Numbered from the stretch's first letter, positions 1 through 8,216 are shown. The stretch is DNA of 64,000 bases from Clostridiales bacterium VE202-21 (GCA_000509105.1 BAIF02000123.1:1-64000); one strand, 5' to 3'. Numbers and translations are program-made. Notes: generated by a model from the sequence alone, not told the origin.

Positions 1-80
1 CTAAATCCCGATTTAGATGTTAGCTGCAATATGAAAGTCCTCCTAAAGATTATCTTTTGAAATTCTTTAGATTATATATG

Positions 81-109
81 TTGACAATATATATTATACT
101 GAATATAAT
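81..109 (+). promoter_or_regulatory. Consensus sigma-A promoter of the padR operon
   Basis: TTGACA at 81-86 and TATAAT at 104-109 are separated by 17 bp, a full-consensus vegetative promoter. A perfect 10-bp palindrome ACATATATGT follows at 121-130, near the expected transcription start. It is a plausible operator for PadR autoregulation, because PadR operators commonly carry ATGT/ACAT half sites. The promoter is seen directly; the operator role is inferred. Confidence 0.8.
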
Positions 110-161
110 ATACTTATAAAACATATATGTAAAACAAAAACATATAGAAAGGAATGATAAC

Positions 162-479
162 ATGACCTTTACACTGAACACCCCGATGTTCGACTTTCTA
201 GTCCTATCGGTAATTGCTAATAATGATGCATACGGTTATCAGATCAGCCAGATTATTAAAAAGGCTGCCAACACAAAGGATTCTACTCTTTATCCAATTC
301 TGAAAAGGCTGCAGGATAGTCAGTATGTAGAGACTTATGACCAGCAGTATCAGGGGCGCAACCGAAAATATTATACGATTACAGAGATCGGAAAGACACA
401 TCATCAGGAACTAATGAAAGAATGGGAAATATATAAGGCAACAATTGATGAGATTGTTAAAGGAGGGATTTCGCAATGA
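162..479 (+). CDS. PadR family transcriptional regulator
   Basis: This 105-aa protein is a short (subfamily-2 size) PadR-type winged-helix repressor. The family signature is visible: YGYQISQ (residues 24-30) in the first helix region, STLYPILKRL (41-50) as the recognition helix, and the wing RNRKYYTIT (66-74). A short C-terminal helix follows for dimerisation. The ATG sits behind AAAGGA. The stop codon overlaps the start of the next gene (ATGA), so the two are translationally coupled. In Firmicutes such small PadR proteins commonly repress an adjacent DUF1700/DUF4097 membrane operon. The inferred role is autorepression and control of this operon; the inducer is unknown. Confidence 0.93.
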   Translation: MTFTLNTPMFDFLVLSVIANNDAYGYQISQIIKKAANTKDSTLYPILKRLQDSQYVETYDQQYQGRNRKYYTITEIGKTHHQELMKEWEIYKATIDEIVKGGISQ

Positions 480-1072
480 CTAAGACAGAATATATGAGGA
501 CACTCGCACATAAGCTGCGCCGTCTTCCCAAAGAAGATTATGATAAGGCGATGGAATATTTCGAAGAATACTTTGCCGAGGCAGGACCCGAATTCGAGCA
601 GCAGGCAATCGAGGATCTCGGCTCCCCCGAGGATGCCGCAAATCAGCTGATTATAGACCTTGCGGCAAAAAATGTACAGGAACCGCCCAAGACTGTCAAA
701 AGAGGGCTATCCGCCATCTGGATCGGCATTCTGGGGATCTGTGCCGCACCAATTGCGCTTCCGCTGGGTTTCGCTCTGCTGGCCGTATTTATCTGCTTTT
801 TAATCGTGATTCTGGCCGTAATCTTTTGTTTGTTCCTGGCTGCAGTGGCAGTTGTAGCAAGCGGTATCGTCGGCGTTTTCGGAGGTGGTATTCTGCTTTT
901 CTCCACATTTGCAGACGGCCTTGCAACCATCGGATTCGGCTTATTCGCACTGGGCGCCGGAGTGCTTCTTGTTTATGGGGCTGTCAATTTCTGCCGCTGG
1001 TTTTTAGGAAAGACTTCTAAATCACTGGGAAATATCTCTAAAGGGGGTAAAAAGAATGAAAGCAATCACTAA
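476..1072 (+). CDS. DUF1700 (HAAS domain) membrane protein
   Basis: This 198-aa protein has an N-terminal helical cytoplasmic domain (about residues 1-65). It carries the LRRLPKEDYDKAMEYFEEYF and EDLGSPEDAANQL pattern typical of DUF1700/HAAS domains. Several hydrophobic segments follow between about 75 and 175, rich in Gly, Ala, Phe and Ile, and the tail is basic. Its start overlaps padR by 4 nt and its end overlaps the next gene by 17 nt, so the three form one operon. DUF1700 proteins are usually found with PadR and DUF4097 partners. The molecular function is not established; a role in membrane or envelope stress sensing is inferred from context only. Confidence 0.88.
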   Translation: MTKTEYMRTLAHKLRRLPKEDYDKAMEYFEEYFAEAGPEFEQQAIEDLGSPEDAANQLIIDLAAKNVQEPPKTVKRGLSAIWIGILGICAAPIALPLGFALLAVFICFLIVILAVIFCLFLAAVAVVASGIVGVFGGGILLFSTFADGLATIGFGLFALGAGVLLVYGAVNFCRWFLGKTSKSLGNISKGGKKNESNH

Positions 1073-2009
1073 AAAAATTATAACTGTCTCTGTCTGCCTC
1101 ATGGCGGCAGGTGCCGTGCTTGCCGGAATCGGCTATCTCTTTGGAGGCAGGGCCGGAGTCTCCTTCTCCAGAGGCGGGATTCATCCCAACTCAGCAGCTT
1201 CCGATCCCGTCACGCTGGAAAAAACGAAGCTGGAAGCCTTCACGGAAGCAGAAATCACCATGGATGCCTATGCCGATATCCGGGTTCTGCCATCGGAAGA
1301 CAATAACTTTTATGTAGAATACCTGTTGGATCAGGCATTCGGAAATCCCAAGTATAATGTAACTGATGGTAAATTCACCCTCTATCAGCCAGATCAGAAC
1401 CACGGTGTATTTCTCGCCTTCTCCACAGTCGGCGACTCGCTCAACACCTATATCAACTTATATGTACCAAAAGATAAGACCCTTGACGCACTGAAAATAT
1501 ACGACGATTCCGGTGATGTATCCGTAACCGGAGCCAATGCTGCAAATATGGATATTTCATTAGATTACGGTGACCTTACCTTAAAAGAAAGCAGTTCAAG
1601 CTCCCTGAAATTGACTCTTGACGGCGGCGACCTGGAACTAAAAGACACAGAAACCGAAGCGTTCACTTTATACAGCGCATATGGGGACAGCACCATAGAG
1701 AATTTCAAATGTGATACTGCAAAAATACAGCTGGATTCCGGCAGTCTTTACCTGGACGCAGCCAAACTCAGCTCCCTGAGCTGCAACAGTGAATACGGGG
1801 ATGTGGACCTGTATCTTCCAGAAAAATTGGAGACATACACCTTTGACATCACAGCCGAATACGGCCAGATCTACCTTCCCGAGAACGCTCCAAAAGGGCA
1901 CTATAGGGACAGGGACGACTCTGAAGAATACTACCAGACAGACGGAACAGAACAAAAGCTCATCAGAATCTACGCCGACTCCGGAGATATTGATATCCGT
2001 GAACGCTAG
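1056..2009 (+). CDS. DUF4097 family beta-strand repeat protein
   Basis: This 317-aa protein has an N-terminal membrane anchor or signal segment (about residues 8-28) and an extracytoplasmic domain of repeated short strands. Recurring units such as SGDVSVTG, YGDLTL, GGDLEL, YGDSTI, YGDVDLYL and YGQIYL form the stacked beta-helix pattern of DUF4097 (adhesin-like) domains. The ATG at 1056 follows a GGGGG ribosome binding site that lies inside the end of the upstream gene. It is the third gene of the PadR operon. It probably acts outside the membrane together with the DUF1700 protein; no enzymatic residues are evident. Confidence 0.87.
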   Translation: MKAITKKIITVSVCLMAAGAVLAGIGYLFGGRAGVSFSRGGIHPNSAASDPVTLEKTKLEAFTEAEITMDAYADIRVLPSEDNNFYVEYLLDQAFGNPKYNVTDGKFTLYQPDQNHGVFLAFSTVGDSLNTYINLYVPKDKTLDALKIYDDSGDVSVTGANAANMDISLDYGDLTLKESSSSSLKLTLDGGDLELKDTETEAFTLYSAYGDSTIENFKCDTAKIQLDSGSLYLDAAKLSSLSCNSEYGDVDLYLPEKLETYTFDITAEYGQIYLPENAPKGHYRDRDDSEEYYQTDGTEQKLIRIYADSGDIDIRER

Positions 2010-2103
2010 GAGGAGAGATTTGTTAGATGGCTCGGAGGGGACGCTGTGCGGAAGCGTGGCCGGGCTATCCTGGATACGGTAGTTAAGAATCTTCCCCCAG
2101 AGG

Positions 2104-2134
2104 GGGCTCCGCAGACGCGGGCTGCGGACTTTTA
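2104..2134 (+). terminator. Rho-independent terminator of the padR operon
   Basis: The arms TCCGCAG (2108-2114) and CTGCGGA (2122-2128) form a 7-bp GC-rich stem with a 7-nt loop and are followed by CTTTTAAT. The site lies about 95 bp after the DUF4097 stop codon, in the sense orientation of that operon. The T-run is short. Confidence 0.55.
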
Positions 2135-2139
2135 ATGGG

Positions 2140-2565
2140 GATTAGGGACACTGCTGCCTGGGGAAGACGGAAGGATTGGAGGACAGATTAATTCGCTCCC
2201 TAGCCCATGACCATCCGCCTCTCCCGTAAGAAATCCCCCTAAAGTTAGGTATCTTCCTCCCGGATGAGCGCAGCCTGCCAGGGATGCCGCCTGTGGTGTC
2301 AAGCGGCATCTCTGCCTGTGTTTTTGGATGTCTCAAAGTGTGTCGTGTTCCCGTTGGGATAAAATAGAAAAATCTGATGGACAGACTTTGCTTTCCCAAG
2401 CAAAGTCTGAGGCGACTAAGGCCCACAATTATCAAATTGTGGGCTGCATGTCGCTGGTTCCATCAGATTTTTCTATTTTATCCCTACGGGAACTAGACTA
2501 AACGGCCGGCAGCCGAAAGCACAGGCAGAGATCCCGCTTGACACCACAGGCGGCATCCCTGGCAG
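2140..2565. repeat. Long-arm palindromic element, copy E1
   Basis: This is a large structured inverted repeat between two convergent genes. The outer arms 2276-2319 and 2521-2564 are 44 nt with one mismatch. The inner arms 2347-2380 and 2460-2493 are 34 nt with one T-T mismatch. The core holds hairpin 1 (2382-2409, 12-bp stem, loop TCCC). It is followed by a GCGAC/GTCGC stem (2412-2416 with 2450-2454) enclosing hairpin 2 (2421-2444, 10-bp stem, loop ATCA). The left flank (about 2190-2275), ending in GGATGAGCGCAGC, resembles the heads of copies E2-E4. No open reading frame in it looks genuine. I do not recognise the element. Confidence 0.85.
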
Positions 2566-2587
2566 GCGTCCCTCCGCCGCTCCTCCC

Positions 2588-2938
2588 CTAACTCCTCAAT
2601 TTCTCCCACTCAGCCGCCTTGAAGCCGGTGAGTACGATATCCCCATCCACTACTATAGGACGTTTCACAAGCATCCCATCGGTTGCGAGCAGTTCGAGCT
2701 GTTCTTCCTCGCTCATATCTGGAAGTTTATCTTTCAAGTTCATTTGTTTGTACAGCATCCCACTTGTATTGAAGAATTTTTTCAACGGCAGACCACTTTT
2801 TTTATACCACTCCTTCAGTTCCTCTTTTTGGGGATTTTCTGTTTTGATATCTCTTTCCTCGTAAGAGATGCCCTGCTCTTCCAGCCACTTTCTGGCCTTC
2901 TGGCAGGTTGTGCATTTGGGGTAACAGACGAATAGCAT
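2588..2938 (-). CDS. ArsC/Spx-family thioredoxin-fold reductase
   Basis: This 116-aa protein of the ArsC/Spx/YffB superfamily has the N-terminal redox motif CTTC (about residues 10-13) in YPKCTTCQKARKWL. A conserved RPIVVDG segment follows near residue 92, where the family arginine lies, and then the LTGF turn. The length matches the family (110-120 aa). These proteins are annotated as arsenate-reductase-like; substrate and partner cannot be told from sequence, and there are no ars transport genes nearby. It lies 9 bp after the histidine kinase stop codon, so it may be the last gene of that transcription unit. Confidence 0.85.
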   Translation of the reverse strand: MLFVCYPKCTTCQKARKWLEEQGISYEERDIKTENPQKEELKEWYKKSGLPLKKFFNTSGMLYKQMNLKDKLPDMSEEEQLELLATDGMLVKRPIVVDGDIVLTGFKAAEWEKLRS

Positions 2939-2947
2939 ATGTTTTCC

Positions 2948-4354
2948 TCACTTTCCATTTTTCTTATCATCCATCTCCGGACAAGCAGGCCTTATGCCGA
3001 TTTCCAGGCAGACACAGGCTCCCTTATGGGTGCCTGCGTTGCCAAGGGTGAGCCTTCCACCCTGTTGTTTTGCGAAGGACTGGACTATGAACAGTCCCAT
3101 GCCGTAATGGCTTTTGGAATTCCGGCTTTTATCGCCCTGATAAAACTGTTCCGGTCCCCGCCGGATATCTTCCTCCGTAAAACCAGGGCCGCTGTCCTCA
3201 ATCCGAAAACAAAGCCTGTCCTCTTCTTCGTACAGTTTGATGGTGATATTTCCACCCTTGGGCGTGTATTCCACTGCGTTGTCCAGCAGATTTTCCCAGG
3301 CGCGCAAGAGCATCTGCCTGTCACTAATAATATAGTCTGAAATCAGAGAAATTACAACCTCTAAGTTCCGTCCGAATGCAGATGCCACGACTCTTGCATT
3401 TTCAGCAAAGGATTCGGCAAGTCCCCGGATTGCCACGGTTTCTTCCAACAGCTTAACGGCGCCGTCAGATTTCAGCATTTCCTGCAGGATGCAGATATAC
3501 TGCTCTATTCTGTCCGTCTCCTGCAGAATATATTCCTGGCATTCCCTGCTCTCCTCAAGCGACTCCGCTTCGCAGGACAGCTGGGTGTTACCCCTTATGA
3601 CGGTCAGCGGAGTTTTAATGTCGTGGGCCAGCGCGCGGATCTGCTGGCGTCTGTTCTCTTCCATTTCCCACTGCTGCTTAAGAGATGCCTCCAGGGCCTC
3701 TTTCATTTTCACAAGAGACTCCATAACTTCATCTATCTCGACAATCCTGGAATCCGGCTTTTCGAAATCCAGGTTTTGAAGTTTGACCTTTTCCGTCACC
3801 AGCTTGACCGCTTCCAGTTCCCTGCGTATCACATTGCCGAAACGCCGGATCAACAGAACGGACTGTATGAAAAACAGGATTATAAATAAAAGAAATAGGC
3901 CCTCCGGTACCCCCGGCAGTATTTTTTTAAGTAACGGATTTGTGAACTCCGCTCTTAATTGATAGACCGCCAGGCAAACTTCTCCATCCCGTGGAAAATA
4001 TTTCAGATACCCTAAGGCGCCGTCACCGCCCCCGCCTCTTTTGTACTCTTTCCACACCTTTTCCTGTGAACTCTGCCTCAAGTTTCCGTACAGAAATGTA
4101 CCGTCTTCGCTGTACACTCCATAATGACAATTGTCCGGTATCATTTCTTTTGTCACAATATCGGCTTCCTGTATCTCTGTGCGCCGCCTTTCCAGCGCCA
4201 CTTCACTGTAATTAGCCGGCAGTACTGCGCCTGCCGCACTTAAAACGCCAAACATGATTACGCATATCAAGAAAAGGCCTGCTGTCATCAGACAGAACCA
4301 GACCAAAAACCTCCGAAATATAGACTGTACTGTTACCTTGCGTTTCATTTCCAT
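2948..4354 (-). CDS. Sensor histidine kinase
   Basis: This 468-aa membrane kinase has TM1 at about residues 17-42, an extracytoplasmic loop of about 110 residues, and TM2 at about 152-169. A linker helix leads to the HisKA domain, with phospho-acceptor His244 in LAHDIKTPLT. The ATP-binding domain shows the N box WENLLDNAVEYTP, G1 DSGPGF and G2 YGMGLF. It overlaps the upstream response regulator by 10 nt, so the pair is co-translated. The LanFEG-type transporter nearby makes a role in sensing antimicrobial peptides likely, as in CprK/NisK-type systems. That is inference from context. Confidence 0.9.
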   Translation of the reverse strand: MEMKRKVTVQSIFRRFLVWFCLMTAGLFLICVIMFGVLSAAGAVLPANYSEVALERRRTEIQEADIVTKEMIPDNCHYGVYSEDGTFLYGNLRQSSQEKVWKEYKRGGGGDGALGYLKYFPRDGEVCLAVYQLRAEFTNPLLKKILPGVPEGLFLLFIILFFIQSVLLIRRFGNVIRRELEAVKLVTEKVKLQNLDFEKPDSRIVEIDEVMESLVKMKEALEASLKQQWEMEENRRQQIRALAHDIKTPLTVIRGNTQLSCEAESLEESRECQEYILQETDRIEQYICILQEMLKSDGAVKLLEETVAIRGLAESFAENARVVASAFGRNLEVVISLISDYIISDRQMLLRAWENLLDNAVEYTPKGGNITIKLYEEEDRLCFRIEDSGPGFTEEDIRRGPEQFYQGDKSRNSKSHYGMGLFIVQSFAKQQGGRLTLGNAGTHKGACVCLEIGIRPACPEMDDKKNGK

Positions 4355-5004
4355 TTATATCCAATCCCCCATACTGTCTCAATGGGCTCCCTGCCGGCCC
4401 GAGAAAATTTAGCGCGGATGTTTTTTACATGCTCCGTAATTGCTGATACGTCCCCATCCTTGTCATACCCGAATATGCGCTCATAGATCTGTTCCTTAGA
4501 AAACATCTGCCCATGGTTCATTGCCAGAAACTCACTGATCTCATATTCGCTTTTTGTAAGGGGCACGCGGCATTCCCCAACTCCGGCGGTTTTTCCCGCC
4601 AGATCGAAGCGCACACCTGACACCTCCGCCGTATGCCTCTTCTCCCGCTTTTCTCTGCGCAGATGGGCCTGTACCCGTGCCCGCAGTTCCCCGATCCCAA
4701 AGGGCTTTATTATATAATCGTCTCCGCCCGATGCAAGCCCGTACATAATACTGTTTTCGTCTGTCTTTGCCGTCAGGAAAAGAATCGGGCTGTCGACCTG
4801 GCTGCGGATCTTTTTCACAAATGTGATGCCATCCGTTCCCGGCATCATGATATCCAGCAAAAGCAGGTCATATTGGTTCAGGTTTTCTATTATAATCTCA
4901 TCCGCACAGTTTAAGGTTGTCACACAGTGCCCCTCCTTTTCCAGAGCCCTCCGTATTAGATTCCGTATTGCCGGCTCATCGTCTACCGCAAGAATTTTGG
5001 CCAT
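4345..5004 (-). CDS. OmpR-family response regulator
   Basis: From the chosen start this is a 219-aa two-domain regulator. The receiver has the acidic pocket DDE (8-10), phospho-acceptor Asp51 in LLLLDIMMPGTDG, Thr78 in FLTAK, and Lys100 in YIIKPFG. The C-terminal OmpR/PhoB winged helix ends in ETVWGIGYKWK. An in-frame Met lies upstream, but the family N-terminus is MAKILAVDDE. The stretch before 5004 carries AAAGGGG and GGAG, so 5004 is preferred, with 5013 as an alternative. It is coupled to the following kinase gene. The probable target is the transporter operon at 5.8-8.1 kb. Confidence 0.9.
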   Translation of the reverse strand: MAKILAVDDEPAIRNLIRRALEKEGHCVTTLNCADEIIIENLNQYDLLLLDIMMPGTDGITFVKKIRSQVDSPILFLTAKTDENSIMYGLASGGDDYIIKPFGIGELRARVQAHLRREKREKRHTAEVSGVRFDLAGKTAGVGECRVPLTKSEYEISEFLAMNHGQMFSKEQIYERIFGYDKDGDVSAITEHVKNIRAKFSRAGREPIETVWGIGYKWK

Positions 5005-5090
5005 CCACTCCATCCCCTTTCTCATGTTTTTAAATATTTTCTCTGCCCTCCACAGTCTGGACAGCGGACAAAAACTTTCCATATTATTTC

Positions 5091-5160
5091 ATACTTTGTT
5101 CTGCAGCTTTGCTGCAGAACCGCCCGCAGGGCATGAATTACGGGGTGTCCTATAGGTATA
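5091..5160. repeat. 70-bp palindromic repeat, copy A
   Basis: This unit begins with ATACTTTGTTCTGCAG and ends with TAGGTATA. It contains an 8-bp hairpin (TTCTGCAG and CTGCAGAA around CTTTG) and a small GCCC-GCA-GGGC hairpin, followed by GAATTACGGGGTG. Related copies lie at 37552-37622 and 54178-54278. It sits in the spacer between the response regulator and the Imm-5-like gene. The family looks REP- or MITE-like, without coding capacity of its own. Confidence 0.8.
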
Positions 5161-5179
5161 ACTTAACTGCTCATAAATA

Positions 5180-5208
5180 TTGTCTTTTGCGCCTGGAAAT
5201 GGTATACT
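5180..5208 (+). promoter_or_regulatory. Promoter of the Imm-5-like gene
   Basis: TTGTCT (5180-5185) and TATACT (5203-5208) are spaced by exactly 17 bp. The site lies 34 bp before the start codon at 5242 and just downstream of the palindromic repeat. It indicates independent plus-strand transcription of the small gene inside the minus-strand module. Confidence 0.65.
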
Positions 5209-5241
5209 CTCTACAATCAATCCCAAGGAGGGCCAAATATA

Positions 5242-5775
5242 ATGGCGAAACCTACACTTAGAAAAATGCTGGGCCATGCAGATGATCCCGTTATCAACGC
5301 TCTGATGCGGGTCATAGAAACTCAATCAAAAACGACGCTTGTTAACTGGTGCATCCGCTATGCCCAGGAATATTTTCTTCCCATTTACGAAGAGACATTT
5401 CCCACAGACCGGCGTCCCCGCGCCGCCCTGGAAGCTTCAGCGGGCTGGCTGAATAAAGTCTTAAAACCGACCGATGCCAAAAAAATCATACGGGAAGCCG
5501 CGGCCGCTGCGAAAGAGGCAGAAGACTATCCCCAAGCCCAGGCCGCAGCACGCGCTGTTTCCGTGGCCGCCTCCGTAATCTCCACTCCCACCGGTGCGCT
5601 TGGTATGACATTCTACGGAGCCGCTGCGATCGTCTACCACAGGGCCGGGCTTTTGGAATCCCCGGAGGTTTATGATCAGCTGGCAGAAAAAGAATTTTCT
5701 AAAATGCTAGCCTCCCTGCAGAAAGCCGCGGTTCCCGATGAACCGGATCCCGTAAAAATAAACTGGAACTGCTGA
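5242..5775 (+). CDS. Imm-5-like putative immunity protein
   Basis: This 177-aa, mostly helical soluble protein has no signal peptide. The segment WCIRYAQEYFLPIYEETFPTDRRPRAALEA (about 36-65, in two parts WCIRYAQEYFLPIYEE and DRRPRAALEA) matches the pattern of Imm-5-like proteins. The Ala-rich stretch AAAAAKEAEDYPQAQAAARAVSVAA (about 90-115) is also typical of them. AGGAGG precedes the ATG. That family was named from association with polymorphic toxins, but many members are stand-alone and uncharacterised. No toxin gene is adjacent here. It sits between a two-component system and a peptide-export transporter, on the opposite strand. Its function is unknown. Confidence 0.75.
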   Translation: MAKPTLRKMLGHADDPVINALMRVIETQSKTTLVNWCIRYAQEYFLPIYEETFPTDRRPRAALEASAGWLNKVLKPTDAKKIIREAAAAAKEAEDYPQAQAAARAVSVAASVISTPTGALGMTFYGAAAIVYHRAGLLESPEVYDQLAEKEFSKMLASLQKAAVPDEPDPVKINWNC

Positions 5776-5824
5776 TACATGGGGCTGCTTTTGTCTCCAG
5801 GATGGAAGATATCTTAACACACCC

Positions 5825-6574
5825 CTAATCTTCCATCCGTTTTCCTTCGTAATAGTGAAACCAGAGATATGTCAGCAGTATTCCTGCAATGGTGATTCCC
5901 GCCATCACGATTCCTCCTGTTTTCATCTGGGACTCTGCCAGTGCCCAAGCCGCGGAATCCATACCTGCTGCACGCTGTACATACAATCCCGTGAAACGGC
6001 CCGCCCAGGCACACGGGATCCACTGCCAGATCCCATCTCCAAGCCCGGTCATCAGTATCGCGGCCAGCAGGCTTTCCACAATTCCGGTCCCTATGCTAAT
6101 GCCTTTTGAAAACCGCAGACCTAAAAACAAATGAAGGCAGTAAGTGAATATCTGGCTGATCCAGATCAGTCCTGTCACCGTTATATAAAACATCTCCGGT
6201 ACGGCAGTCCGTTCAATAAACAAATAATATCCGGCGCCAAAACCGCCAATTGTCACTAGCACTGCTGCCAGGTTCCAGAGCAGTAATGTACAAAGTTTCG
6301 CGGACAGATTCGCTGTCCTTCGCTGTCCTGTCCCTAAAAGATTTTGAAGATGCCCTGCCTGTTTTTCCTGGTCCGCCGCAAGTCCGCAGATAAACCCTAC
6401 AAGTGTCGGGCATACAACAGACACCACTTCCACATAGCCCGAGATCTTTCCCCAGCTGCTCCACCCTGAGATACGGTAGTAAAAAAGAAATATAACGATT
6501 CCCGTCAGCGGCATAATGACATGGAGCCACAATATCCATGTTCTTCGCAGCTTTACCAATTCAGCACACAGCAT
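5825..6574 (-). CDS. Lantibiotic-protection ABC transporter permease, LanG/MutG type
   Basis: A polytopic permease of about 249 aa with roughly six hydrophobic segments; the N-terminus MLCAELVKLRRTWIL is typical of ABC-2/MutG permeases. The start at 6574 is supported by a GGGGGG Shine-Dalgarno run 4 bp upstream. A second possible ATG at 6610 would overlap the preceding permease. The longer reading frame upstream overlaps that permease extensively and is unlikely to be translated. With the adjacent LanE-type permease and the LanF-type ATPase it forms an exporter. Such exporters expel or displace lantibiotics and related peptides from the membrane. Confidence 0.82.
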   Translation of the reverse strand: MLCAELVKLRRTWILWLHVIMPLTGIVIFLFYYRISGWSSWGKISGYVEVVSVVCPTLVGFICGLAADQEKQAGHLQNLLGTGQRRTANLSAKLCTLLLWNLAAVLVTIGGFGAGYYLFIERTAVPEMFYITVTGLIWISQIFTYCLHLFLGLRFSKGISIGTGIVESLLAAILMTGLGDGIWQWIPCAWAGRFTGLYVQRAAGMDSAAWALAESQMKTGGIVMAGITIAGILLTYLWFHYYEGKRMED

Positions 6575-6597
6575 CTGACCCCCCCTGTTCTTCTGTT

Positions 6598-7374
6598 TCA
6601 GCTTTCCCATCCTTTTCGCCCCTTTCCTGCATACCAGCCGGCCGTCAAGGCCCAGACTCCCAAAAACAGCGCCACAGAAATGCAGACTCCCAGAGGGATG
6701 ACTGTTATCTTTAATACTTCCGGGAAAAAGGTCTGGCTGCCCGGTTCCGCCGGCAGCCCATTCGGGAGGATTTTCAGAATCGGACACATCAGGCGGCTGA
6801 TATAAGTAAATGGATTCACCACCCACCATTTTGTCAGAGCGCCCAGAATTCCCAGCCCTATATTACCTGCCAGGCCCAGAAGTATTCCTGCGGCAAATCC
6901 CAGCGACTGGTTCACAAACAGCCAGAGCGGGATCTGCCACAAACTAAGCACAATCCATAGGACAGCTGCCGCAAGGCCGGCCAGCCCTGAGATCTCTCTG
7001 GCGCCGCCAAAAACCAGAAGACGGCTGACCACTTCCTGTACACAGAATAAGATCAGAACGGCAAGTACAAGCGTTTTCAGGCTGTATAAGATCTTCGCGC
7101 TCCATAAAGTCTTCATGTTTATCGGCAGTGCACCCATAGCCCTATTCTTCATCTTCCTTTCCCGCTGGCCTGCAAATGCCGTGCTAAGAAGCAGCAGCAT
7201 AGGGAAAAACGTTGTATACCACCAATTATACTGATTCATTTGGTAATACCTGCCGTCCTGCCCTGAAAAAACAAATGACAACAAAATGCTAAAAAGAGGT
7301 ACCAGCCAAAAAAGCCTGGACGCCACGGTATGTCTGTTCTTTAGATTCTCCGATTTCACATATGCTAACAACAT
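6598..7374 (-). CDS. Lantibiotic-protection ABC transporter permease, LanE/MutE type
   Basis: This 258-aa membrane protein has about six TM segments. It begins MLLAYVKSENLKNRHTVASR, the usual LanE/MutE N-terminus, in which a short cytoplasmic KxxNLK helix precedes TM1. It overlaps the ATPase gene by 10 nt and is followed 23 bp later by the LanG-type permease, so the three genes form one operon. No structural lanA or modification enzyme is visible in the window, so this is a stand-alone resistance transporter rather than producer immunity. C. difficile CprABC is a known example of this arrangement. Confidence 0.84.
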   Translation of the reverse strand: MLLAYVKSENLKNRHTVASRLFWLVPLFSILLSFVFSGQDGRYYQMNQYNWWYTTFFPMLLLLSTAFAGQRERKMKNRAMGALPINMKTLWSAKILYSLKTLVLAVLILFCVQEVVSRLLVFGGAREISGLAGLAAAVLWIVLSLWQIPLWLFVNQSLGFAAGILLGLAGNIGLGILGALTKWWVVNPFTYISRLMCPILKILPNGLPAEPGSQTFFPEVLKITVIPLGVCISVALFLGVWALTAGWYAGKGRKGWES

Positions 7375-8078
7375 GCCTCAAGCCCCCTGTTCTTTTTGAC
7401 CACATCCGTAAACAGGCCTTCCAGGTCCTTTCCCTGCTTCATGCCGCCCTGATATCCCAGAACGCCCCCCGATATGATCCCGATATAATCGGCGACCTGC
7501 TCGACCTCGCTTAATATGTGGCTGGAAACGATAACAGTGATTCCTTCATCGGAAAAATCCCGTATCATATTTCTGAGTTCCTGAATGCCAAACGGATCCA
7601 GCCCGTTGGCTGGTTCATCCAAAATCAGAAGGCTGGGTTTATTAAGAAGCGCCGCCGCAATCCCCAGACGCTGTTTCATTCCCATAGAAAACTGTCCTGC
7701 CCGCTTCTTCCCCGTATTTTTTAAATCAACGATTTCCAGGACCTCGTCTATTCTTTTCTTCGGAAGCCCCAGCAGAAGGGTGCGTACCTCCAGGTTCTCC
7801 CGTGCCGTCAGATTGTCATACAGCGGGGGCTGCTCAATCAGCGCTCCCGTTCTGTTCAGATCCTTCCGGCTCCATGGCTTTCCCCTAAAAAAGATCTCTC
7901 CTTCATCCGGGCGCATCATGCCCGAAAACATTTTCATCAATGTGGACTTACCGGCGCCGTTTGGCCCCAGAAGCCCATATACGCAGCCTTTTGGCACCAT
8001 CAGAGATACCTGGTTCAACACAACCTGACGGCCAAACCTCTTGCAAATTCCCTTTGTTTCCAAAATCATTTCATTCAT
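7365..8078 (-). CDS. ABC transporter ATP-binding protein, LanF type
   Basis: This 237-aa ATPase has Walker A GPNGAGKS (38-45), the signature SMGMKQR, Walker B LLILDEPANGLDP and the switch-region SSH. The segment LYDNLTARENL is common in bacitracin/lantibiotic exporters. AAGGAGG precedes the ATG. It is the first gene of the transporter operon. The roughly 300-bp spacer to fprA upstream contains AT-rich DNA with two near-direct ATAAGGAATT/TTATAAGGG motifs at about 8118-8139. These could be operator sites for the nearby response regulator (inference). Confidence 0.9.
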   Translation of the reverse strand: MNEMILETKGICKRFGRQVVLNQVSLMVPKGCVYGLLGPNGAGKSTLMKMFSGMMRPDEGEIFFRGKPWSRKDLNRTGALIEQPPLYDNLTARENLEVRTLLLGLPKKRIDEVLEIVDLKNTGKKRAGQFSMGMKQRLGIAAALLNKPSLLILDEPANGLDPFGIQELRNMIRDFSDEGITVIVSSHILSEVEQVADYIGIISGGVLGYQGGMKQGKDLEGLFTDVVKKNRGLEACC

Positions 8079-8188
8079 TTTAAAACCTCCTTGTCTATAA
8101 GGACATTCTAAAAGACAATTATAAGGAATTTATAAGGGAAATAAATATTTTATATTGTAACATAAACTAAAAAATGTGGATACCCGGG

Positions 8189-8216
8189 TTGCGTATTTTT
8201 CCTTTTATGGTAGAAT
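8189..8216 (+). promoter_or_regulatory. Promoter of the flavodiiron gene
   Basis: TTGCGT (8189-8194) and TAGAAT (8211-8216) have 16-bp spacing. The start codon is about 160 bp downstream, so the transcript has a long leader (about 8223-8377). The leader contains complementary GC-rich segments (CAGCCGG and CCGGTT), but I recognise no known riboswitch in it. Confidence 0.55.

Noticed and set aside
1..29. Possible minus-strand gene start (TTG at 27-29 with AGGAGG at 39-44) running off the left edge
   Set aside because: Only about nine codons are visible and the start codon is weak; the ribosome binding site is good but there is nothing to identify a product.
5089..5325. Minus-strand frame encoding an RNSCPAGGSA peptide near 5.1 kb
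   Set aside because: It is the palindromic repeat read in the same frame as in the RmlD-like gene, overlapping the promoter and start of the Imm-5-like gene; no start signal.
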